Origin: Apostichopus japonicus
Lineage: Eukaryota > Echinodermata > Holothuroidea > Aspidochirotida > Stichopodidae
Direction of reading: 5' to 3'
DNA: 64,000 nucleotides
Assembly: GCF_037975245.1 (NCBI RefSeq)
Contig: NC_092577.1
Coordinates: 3,236,501 to 3,300,500, forward strand
Shown here: in pieces, positions 55,499-64,000 of the stretch
Numbering within the stretch: position 1 is the stretch's first letter
Layout: each line of letters begins with the position of its first letter
The notes under the pieces: model-generated
Database searches by the model: none
Seen by the model: only the letters and a program-made list of their open reading frames with translations
What the model was told of the DNA's origin: nothing
Program-made: the position numbers and the translations under genes

Positions 55499-57820
55499 CC
55501 ATTAACAAGAAATACTCCCGGTCCTCACCTTGGCCCCTGGTTGGGGATGGAGAATGGTTGAAGTACATGTCGCAATTATTGAATGAAAGTTAACTTTAAA
55601 ACTTGAAATTTGTCTAGCAAAGAGACATGTCAATGTTATTAGGAATGCAATAACGTGGCCGGGGGAAGAGGTATATGACATTTAACTAGACGAGCGCCAT
55701 CTTAGTAGCAGGCATCACGAAAAACGAAACGCACCTTATTACTGTAGTGCGCTTGCGCGCTACAATATTGGTATTACTGGCCAAGTGAACGATACCTACA
55801 TGACTGGACGTTGAAACTTCAAGTTTCATATAGTCTCTGTACACATTTGCAGTTTCAGAGGCTAACTGCGTAGCCAACTTATTCTGAGCCTATCACGGTG
55901 CTCACAAGCGCCCCCACTTAACCACTTTGTAGGTACCTACATGAATATACTCCCTGGTGTGTTGTCTGCTCAAAACATAATACCATGAACAACCGAAAAG
56001 TTCTTCCTAATACTGCAAGCACTCCACGCGCATTACAATACTGCGTATTTGCAGGCAAATGTTTGTATCATTGATTTTCACAGTATAGTCACGTCACGCA
56101 GGGTTAGGAGATGGAACTCGGAACTTGGGTGAGCGGTGGTGGTGGGGTGAGGGGGGCGGGGTGAGGGGTGAAAGATGGAATGACATCGGTGTTAGAAGGG
56201 GAGGCGCGAGACCCGTGGGGTTTTGAAATCAGTGAATTAAAAAAAAAGGGCAGCCGCTTTGATCGCACCTTCACCATCCTATTTTAAGTATTTGTCATTC
56301 GAGACAAACTTTTATATTTGGGAATTTCCCTTCATAAAGGATTTATGCTTTTTTTTTTTTTTACTTGTGGCCGTTCTGAGAAGAAATAAAGGTTACATTC
56401 ATAGAACTTTATTTCTAAGAAGACAGTGCAATAGCATTTTTACATTATTTTGTTCACACTGTGTTTATACGTTGTTTTTCAAAATTATTTACTCTCTGAT
56501 TCTTGTTATTTTTTTTTTGTTGTTTTACGTCAGAGAAATATAACACGTTATAAATAGCTAAGACGTAGGGTGTATATACAATATTTCCCTTTGATTTTAT
56601 TATATATATTGCTTCGCAATAAATTCCTCTTTCTGTATGAAATGTTGTATGTCATGTTATCGGCATTTTGTCGCACAAATGAAATAATAAACCAGTAAAC
56701 TATAAAAAATAAATATATAGACGACGGTGAAAAAATTGTCTTAAATTTCTTGACGTTTTTTTTTAACGGTCTGGTACGGAAGGGGGTGGAGGTCATGAGG
56801 GAATGAGAACATCCGGGAATCTACATATCATTAGATTTCTCGGGGAAGATTGCGGTATCCGTATTACCAAGATTGGGAAAATTATTGGAAGGAAATGGCA
56901 GGAGGGGCACGTGCGTGGAGGGGTGGGTGGGTGGGGTGGGGTGGGGATGATACGACAAGGTCTGACCAATTTTGAAATGATAAGAAATTGTCGAAATGTC
57001 TTGCTACTAAAAAATAAAGCCTTTACCATTTACCTCAATTAGCCTTCACAATTTTGACTAACACATTTAAGCTTCAAGAAAGTATGATATATGTAGTTTT
57101 CGAAATTTAGCAAATTTCACCAAAATTTTCTTCAAGTCCTTCGTTTATCTCCCAATTCTTGTTGCGAAATGGGCTTGATTTTTTTCTCTCTCATTGATCA
57201 CCAAACTTGATTGCCCCTTAGTCTCAAATCATTCGTTTCAAAAACTTTCTCACACTCTTATATATACCATCAGATTATGATCCACGTAGTAAAGTATAGC
57301 TGCTAACTAGAATATTTTTTGGACTATTATATCTATCGAATATTGGTTACACTAACATTTCTACCCCCTCGAAGATTAAAAGTACTGTCCAATATCCTGT
57401 ATCACACAAATACAACGTACATTGCATTAAAACGACCAACCTATCCATGAACTTGTTAAAACTATGGATGTCTTTAAACGTCGCATAATCACTTCACAAA
57501 GATTTAGCTTGGATTGGTATAATATAAGTGTCTTCCGGGAAACAACAGTTTTGAAGTTTTCTAAGGTTGGTTGAATATTTCTGATCTATAGAGCTATGAC
57601 CAGTTCCTTCTTGAGAGGTGGACTATCGAGATTCATGGCGGTATATTTTAGTACTGAAATACCGTAGCATACAACAGGGAACTTTCTCGTACATTTCAAC
57701 CATTACAATAACGCTCCATGTACAATGCTTTGCATTATTTACTCAAGTAGGTTGTGATTTCATTTGATTTCTCGTTCCGATTTTTTCTTTTGGAAATTTC
57801 AAAGTTCGATCTCCGACAAG
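55499..57820. other. Interval between the FZ gene and its paralogue
   Basis: No further exon recognised. An AATAAA at 56385-56390 is the first obvious poly(A) candidate after the FZ gene, almost 900 bp past the stop. G-rich tracts lie at 56132-56170 and 56920-56947. Confidence 0.45.
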
Positions 57821-57895
57821 ATGGAGAATCCACAATTTGAACAGGTTATCGACTTAGCACATGCGTCTTCAGTTCGAAGAATACGAACGCCCGAG
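57821..57895 (+). CDS. First exon of a tandem paralogue of the FZ-domain gene (partial)
   Basis: A 25-codon exon starting MENPQFEQVIDLAH and ending RRIRTPE before gtaagt. The first exon at 45582 has the same length, the same phase-0 end and a matching layout (MADNTFEEVINLKD... RKNRTPE): F.QVIDL versus FEEVINL, then R.RTPE. Both are preceded by 'acaag'. It is therefore the start of a duplicated gene whose remaining exons should lie past 64000, given that intron 1 of the first copy is over 5 kb. It encodes only a cytoplasmic segment. Confidence 0.65.
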
Positions 57896-59300
57896 GTAAG
57901 TTTTCTTCTTTTGCGTACTGTTTTTTTAATTTATCAGGTGACAGGTCACATGACCTAAAAGCACTATTAAATATCTCCGCAACCCTTCCCCCAACCAACT
58001 AAACCTCAAGCACATAGATATACTTTCTCCTGTTATAAGTTATCACCAATTTCTATGGTTATAACGAAATTACATAGAAGTTTGAGAACATGCTTTTCAC
58101 GAATCCCCTGCATGGCATACGAGTAAGTATATATATGTGCGAACGATAGCATGTGACAGTTTCGTAGCATAACAGTATGCCACCCAAGGCAGGTATGGAA
58201 AGCAAAGATACAATCCATTTAGGCACACGCACCCTCCCCCGCCCCCTCCCCCTCCCCCGCCACCCCCGCCACCCCCGCCAACAATTCTTTTGAACAACGT
58301 ATTTTATCATTTTGTAAAATCAAACTCTAAACACTAAATTATTCATTACGATTATGATTAACTTAAATAATGTATCGTTTTGCTCGGCTCTCATCTCCAT
58401 TCCCCACCGACCGATGAGACACCCTCTATTCACCCCGCTCTAACCCCCTCCCCTCCCCCTCCCCTCCCCCCGTATCATGAATATGCAAATAACAATTATG
58501 CAAGTAAGGTATAGATTTGTTAGTTAATAACAAATGCGATTCTGAATAATGAAAGTAGTTCGTCTGAGGCAGTGACGCAAAAACACGTGTATGAAGATTC
58601 CCGATAGGCTATTTCTTTCTCGTTTTTGCGTTGTGTATATTCGAACATTTGAAAGAAGGACTATAGGGACCCAGAACATAATCTCAGTAACTTTAAATTA
58701 TACCAATATCGCACCAGGAATAATGATGACAAATTGAAGTTGTTTGATAAAACTGTTAATAAATCTTAAGTTATGGACATTCGAATGATTGTATTCACAA
58801 ATAAACAGATACATCCGTTCGTCGAATCCAGGTTATCTGATGATGCGTACAACATATATCAACTTAGAGCTGAGAGTTGTTAACCCATATCAAACCCTAA
58901 CAACCCCGAACAATCCCTATCAAACCCTAACAAATCACTGCTTAGTGAGACAAAAACAAGTCCACAACCCAATGCAGAGCTCACCCTTTCACTAAAAGTT
59001 GTCAGTTAATTATAGTCTTTTATCCGAATTTAAGACGAAGTATTTAAGTAACGTATATATAACAATAACTCCCGACACCGGTGTGAGGGAAAAAGGTGGA
59101 GTCGAACCTTAGGCTGACTCCTGTCCGCCCCACCCCCTCCCCCTCGCAATCTCAAACCTGAACATGGACACACTCCCATATATTAGTGTCATGCGGCTTT
59201 AATAATGAAAACCACAATCATCTGTAATGATATTCAATAAAGTGACATTTCATTCTAAAATATTGGTCAAATTCTGTCGGTGCTCATCATAAAAGCATTG
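57896..59300. other. Presumed intron of the paralogue
   Basis: No exon found. It contains a C-rich tract with (ccacccccg)n at 58218-58278, a second C-rich tract at 58445-58470, and a short 'caaaccctaacaa' repeat at 58890-58942. Confidence 0.45.
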
Positions 59301-59303
59301 TGC

Positions 59304-59304
<1 letters not shown>

Positions 59305-59349
<45 letters not shown>

Positions 59350-59418
59350 ATATATATATATAAATATATATATATATAATATATATATAATGTATATATA
59401 TATACATTATATATATAT

Positions 59419-59452
<34 letters not shown>
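59305..59452. repeat. (TA)n microsatellite
   Basis: About 145 bp of nearly pure AT dinucleotides with scattered interruptions. It is the direct continuation of the 3' end of the Penelope-like fragment at 59453-59725. Confidence 0.95.
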
Positions 59453-59457
<5 letters not shown>

Positions 59458-59725
59458 AGAGAAAACCAGAGAAATAAGATATGACTCATAATTGACAAAT
59501 AAGGAGTAAGTTTTACAAAATATATTGGAATTTTCGGTCCCCCTGGGACCTTCGTCAGCAATACTTGGCAGTCGAATGAGAAGTACAAAATGTGACACAA
59601 TGAAAGTATGACGCTAGATAAGAGTAAGTTGCAATGATGGAATTAAAACCAAATAAACCATGACTATACAGGAAGCGGATTAAGGAGCAAAGAACGGATC
59701 AAAGAACGGATTACATATGCTGTAT
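59453..59725 (-). mobile_element. Penelope-like 3' fragment, second family, abutting (TA)n
   Basis: On the - strand it is colinear with 42830-43098 and keeps the hammerhead-like core at 59526-59562. Its 3' end (ttatttctctggttttctct) runs straight into (TA)n. A partial internal duplication of 'ccgttctttg' lies near 59690-59712. Confidence 0.65.
59526..59562 (-). ncRNA. Hammerhead-ribozyme-like motif, second family, copy 2
   Basis: Same core as at 43010-43058 with no change in CTGACGA, stem II or GAAA, although the surrounding fragments have diverged. Confidence 0.5.
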
Positions 59726-61746
59726 ATATATATATATACAGCTAAAGCAATCTCTCTACAGAGGTATATTTATGGCTGATGTGTTTCCTCTATTGTACAC
59801 ATCAGAGAGCTCGTGTTTTCGTAATTTTGTTGGTGTTATCTTTCCTAAATTAGATCACTTTTTCACAGCAGGATTCTGGTCACAGGTGATCCGTTACTAG
59901 GCTAGTGAAAGAGAAGTTATGAAGAGAATGACCTTCCAAAATAACAGATTTAAATTAACGGAGATTGAGTCAAGTTTACTGCAGTGGATACCGTTACCAT
60001 GGAGTATATGCATTAATATATTAACAAGCATACGCGCTATAAATCACCTGTACGTTGGTAATATACAGTATTGGAATGACCCTTAATATACTAGCGAGGT
60101 CAATCGTGGTCATCCGTGGTCATCCGTATACCCATGAAGCATTGAGATGGTTTTACGTGCCTTGCACCCATCGATTAGAACATCAACCCCAAATAATAAA
60201 TCAGAGCTTTAACGCCACCCGCCACATAACAAAAACATATCTTTAGTGAAGCACTGGGAAAGAGTCAATGTCCACCCCATCCAGCACCCCAACCTTACCT
60301 CTTTGCTAACGAACACTTTATTGTCGAAGAATGTCAATTTGCAGATATTACTGCCACGAAATTAATATTGATATTTGGTAGATCGTTATGAAACTGCTAT
60401 CAGTTCAGGTTGTTATCCGTTAACAGTTTTTTATTTTTATTTATTTTTGAGGAAATGACAATTTAAACAGTCGAGGTTTATCATTGAAGTGACTGAACTA
60501 TTATACAAACCATCAGGTCAATCCTCATTGCAATCCAAAACTCATTAGGAAAAGCAGACGTTTAAGGTCTCAAAATGACACGTGCACATTTATTCAAAAC
60601 AAATGGATGTTCAATGTCGTTCAAAGGATGCTCTGTTGTTTATATGAAGCTAAAAGAACATGTTTTGGTTGAATCTTTAGAATTGAGTTATTAGAAAACA
60701 ATGGTTTAACATTAATATTTAGGCTTGCACTGGGGAGGCCGACGTGATCATCAATATATCATTCCATACTCCATCGCATATTTTCAAGGTAAATATCGTT
60801 CATACTAACACAGCTGTAAAAACAAGTACACTCATTCACATTTGTACTTTCTTGGACTGTCACATATCAAGACCTAAAATTCTGCCCTAAACTCATCCTT
60901 TAAAGTTACTCCCATGAACTTTGAAAAACTGGTCAATCACCCCCTCCTAAACTTTCTTTCCCGGGCAGAGAAAATCGTAATTTGCCCACGTGGGAACCAT
61001 CACACGCCCCAGGCATAGTTTTATGAGGACCAATAAAGTCGAATCAGCGACATTCGGTCTTTTCCTCAGATGCCGTTGTAGCCGAGTTGGTTGATTTGAT
61101 CAATAAGGTATATGCAAGTGTATTCGATATGATATATACCTGTTGTGCGAAAACGGATACTGTTCTATAAACACAGGAAACTATGGGGAAGGAAACACCC
61201 ATAAATATATAAGCAAAAAAAGAATGACACAAAATAACCCCAGTTAGCTCTCCTTAATAGCTCAATGTAAAATACAAAACAAAAGAAGATAATTTGCCAG
61301 CATATGTAAGAGGAGATTATAGACTAAATTCAAAATGTAGACGTGAATGTCTTTCTATAACAATAAACAGATAAACATGTGCAGACGATACATTTGTTTT
61401 AGCTAAAGTACAAGACGCGTGTTGCCAGTCTTTTTTTCCCCCTCAAAAACCATAATTTGTTCCTCTCAAGGATTCATGCTACATGTTCATTTTCACATTT
61501 TAATGAACACTGCAAAAGTTTTTAATATTTAATTTAATTTTTTTTAACTGCCTATCAACTTAAGCAAGAACTTGCAGATAAAAGGGGTTTTCAGTGGTGT
61601 TGTATTTAAGCATAGAAAGTAGACCTACTGTATAGGTAAAGATTAAAAACTTTGATAGATATTTTCTTCACAGAGTTGGACTTTAAAGGGAAACTAACTT
61701 TTAATTGTAATCTATAAGACTTGAAAAACATTGTAATAGAGATAGA
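59726..61746. other. Presumed intronic or intergenic sequence
   Basis: No exon, transposon end or tandem repeat recognised apart from a short (TA)n at 59720-59740. Confidence 0.45.
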
Positions 61747-61754
61747 CATTAAAG

Positions 61755-62191
61755 CAGGGGTTCCCTAACTGGGGTGCATGGACCCCTAGGGGGTGCGCAA
61801 GTCCATCCCAGGGGGTTCGTGAGACGTTTCCGAAAGGCAAAACGAGTGTACTTTTTGTTGAACTAAAATTTGATATATTATATAATTTAGTAATGTACAA
61901 TAGTCGTACCTATCGAAAAACAGGAGCACCCGTCTCATCGTGTGTGATGGCCGATCGATGCGTGATACAATTCGTGATCTGATCCTGAAGTTTCCAAATA
62001 AATATTTGTTCATCGCTTGTTGTGTTTTTTTCATTACAATATTACACTATGAACTTGATCTTTTACGAAGCACTGTTATGCGTATAATAGTATAATCATG
62101 ACTCAGATCGTGTCTCGAAAAGTTGGGGGTTGGTGGACAACTCTGAAATCCACAGGGGGGTTCGTGGGGTGATAAAGTTAGGGAAACCCTG
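61755..62191. mobile_element. Old hAT (Charlie-like) element F (437 bp)
   Basis: The ends CAGGGGTTCCCTAAC and, inverted, CAGGGTTTCCCTAAC resemble the widespread Charlie-type hAT terminus. The flanking 8-mers CATTAAAG (61747-61754) and CTTTAAAA (62192-62199) match at 6 of 8 positions, as expected for an aged duplication. Internal inverted boxes 'gggggt(t)cgtg' occur near both ends. Confidence 0.8.
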
Positions 62192-62466
62192 CTTTAAAAA
62201 ACATTATCTTCAATTTACGTGATTTCTATTAGATTTTTAATTGTTTCCAGATACATAAGTAGTTAATTCCGGTTTCTTCCAGTTTCTTCCGGAATAAATT
62301 GAACCCTGCTAACAGTACAAATGTACAAAGTTCAATATTTGCTTGAATGCGTCCCGCTCCACGCTTTAATCTAATTAACGGCTTAGAAAATATTTCAAAC
62401 ATTAAAATGATCCACATGTATCCAGATCAATATGAGACATTCCATCAAAGGGCAAACTACAAGGTG

Positions 62467-63455
62467 AGGTGGAAGTGAGGCTAATGGAAGTGAGGCTAAT
62501 GGAAGTGAGGCTAATGGAAGTGAAGCTAATGGAAGGGAGGCTAATGGAAGTGAGGCTAATGGAAGTGAGGCTAATGGAAGTGAGGCTAATAAAAGTGAGG
62601 CTAATGGAAGTGCGGCTAATGGAAGTGAGGCTAATGGAAGTGAGGCTAATGGAAGTGAGGCTAATGGAAGTGAGGCTAATGGAAGGGAGGCTAATGGAAG
62701 TGAGGCTAATGGAAGTGAGGCTAATGGTAGCGAGGCTAATGGTATTGAGTCTAATGAAAGGGAGGCTAATGGAAGTGAGGCTGATGGAAGTGAGGCTAAT
62801 GGAAGTGAGGCTAATGGAAGTGAGGCTAATGGAAGTAAGACTAATGGAAGCGAGGCTAACGGTAGCGAGGCTAATGGTATTCAGGCTAATGGAAGTGTCG
62901 CTAATGGAAGTGAGGCTAATGGTAGTGAGGCTAATGGAAGTGAGGCTAATGGAAGTGAGGCTTATGGTAGTGAGGCTAATGGAAGTAAGGCTATTGGTAG
63001 CGAGGCTAAAATGGAAGTGAGGCTAATGGTAGTGAGGCTAATGTAAGTAAGGCAAATGGTAGCGAGGCTAATGGTAGCGAGGCTAATGGTATTGAGGCTA
63101 ATGGAAGGGAGGCTAATGGAAGTGAGGCTAATGGAAGTGAGGCTACTGGAAGTGAGGCTAATGGAAGTGAGGCTAATGGAAGTGAAGCTAATGGAAGTGA
63201 GGCAAATGAAAGTGAGGCTAATGGTATTGAGGCTAATGGAAGTGAGGCTAATGGTAGGGAGGTTAATGAAAGTGAGGTTAATGGAAGGGAGGCTAATGGA
63301 AGTGAGGCTAATGGAAGTGAAGCTAATGGAAGTGAGGCAAATGAAAGTGAGGCTAATGGTATTGAGGCTAATGGAAGTGAGGCTAATGGTAGGGAGGTTA
63401 ATGAAAGTGAGGTTAATGGAAGGGAGGCTAATGGAAGTGAGGCTTATGTACTTGA
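62467..63455 (+). repeat. 15 bp tandem repeat array (~1 kb, ~65 units)
   Basis: The unit is ggaagtgaggctaat with variants (ggaaggg, ggtagc, ggtatt, gttaat). Near the end a block of nine units is duplicated as a higher-order repeat of 135 bp (63181-63315 and 63316-63450). Because the period is a multiple of three and lacks stops, ORFs of 140-180 codons appear on both strands; these are artefacts. Confidence 0.95.
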
Positions 63456-64000
63456 ACATCCATGATAGGCAATTATCTTCATGAATGAGGCAAAGAGAAG
63501 ACAAAACAAAACAAAAAATATATATATGAAGGTGTGGGCTGGGGTGAGGAGGGTTGGGGTGGGGGAGGGAGAGGAAAGATACTTAGATGGGTGGGGTGAG
63601 TTGAGGGTGACACATTTCTTTAATAACTGAGAAAATCCAATGGTCCTCGTTCCACATCTCTATTCACCCTCTGCGCATTAAAAGAGAAAGCAGCCATTAA
63701 TCGCAGCTCACGTGGTGAAGCTTTGTTAGCGTTGAACATCTAAAAGTAGTCTCGCTCAATTTTGGGAGATATCTCAGTTTAAATATCGCATCTATGAGCT
63801 ACAGCCGTTTAGTAAATGTGTGTTATCGTGACTTGCTTAAGTCGTCAGTCCTGTGTTTGAAAGAACATATTGCACCTATGTGCAGGTACCTTACAAATGG
63901 AATAATAACATTTCCCATATATTGCTATTTGGTCTTTATCACACGCCTTTCAACTACAATGTACTATTGATGATAGTTGAGTTACATTGTCCTTTACTAC
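63456..64000. other. No recognisable feature
   Basis: A G-rich tract lies at 63536-63600; otherwise nothing is recognised. Confidence 0.5.

Noticed and set aside
61073-61130. TAGCCGAGTTGG, resembling a tRNA or SINE A box
   Set aside because: No convincing B box at the right distance and no cloverleaf could be drawn, so neither a tRNA nor a SINE is called.
62469-63504. ORFs of 183, 180 and 142 codons with MEVRL or TSISL repeats
   Set aside because: Products of the 15 bp tandem array; no start context, splice sites or domains.

Overview
The window looks like nuclear DNA of a marine invertebrate animal. It is AT-rich, has spliced genes with GT-AG introns, and is crowded with animal transposons: Penelope-like elements, a CsRn1-clade Ty3/Gypsy element, LINE fragments, hAT and TTAA-type MITEs, and minisatellites. 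The host genes and repeat style would suit an echinoderm such as a sea cucumber, but this is a weak guess; no diagnostic gene fixes the phylum.

Four host loci can be supported. (1) NUP42, a CCCH zinc-finger FG-nucleoporin, + strand, 23436-30882, seven coding exons, 421 aa. (2) A short-chain dehydrogenase of the SDR16C (RDH10/DHRS3/HSD17B11-like) kind, - strand, 34835-38831, four coding exons, about 322 aa; it converges on NUP42. (3) A type II membrane protein with a frizzled-type cysteine-rich domain, an EGF-like module and a second FZ-like domain, + strand, 45582-55498, seven predicted exons, about 483 aa. (4) The first exon of a tandem paralogue of gene 3 at 57821-57895; the rest lies beyond the window.

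Layout: 1-510 is a 20-22 bp tandem array; 510-4300 holds no gene. A 5'-truncated Penelope-like element with inverted terminal repeats and an 11 bp target duplication lies at 4541-6713. 6.7-12.2 kb is intergenic with scattered repeats. At 12.2-13.7 kb a Penelope scrap is followed by a LINE 3' end that is split by a hAT MITE. A LINE reverse-transcriptase fossil lies on the - strand at 15.7-16.8 kb. An apparently intact CsRn1-clade LTR retrotransposon fills 17960-23187. NUP42 follows (23.4-31.8 kb), then the SDR gene (34.8-38.8 kb). A three-layer transposon nest occupies 39.35-41.24 kb. An unidentified ORF broken by two transposons lies at 42.3-44.4 kb. The FZ-domain gene and its paralogue's exon cover 45.6-57.9 kb. 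The last 6 kb contains (TA)n with a Penelope tail, an old hAT copy and a 1 kb array of 15 bp repeats.

The most interesting structures are: a 25-28 bp palindrome found twice as an insertion with 7 bp target duplications; hammerhead-ribozyme-like cores in two Penelope families; several hAT-type families with different termini that share one internal ~100 bp block; an intronic array of hairpins whose stems differ in sequence but keep pairing; and the two-FZ-domain membrane protein with its tandem paralogue. All assignments come from reading the sequence and family knowledge; no database search was possible.
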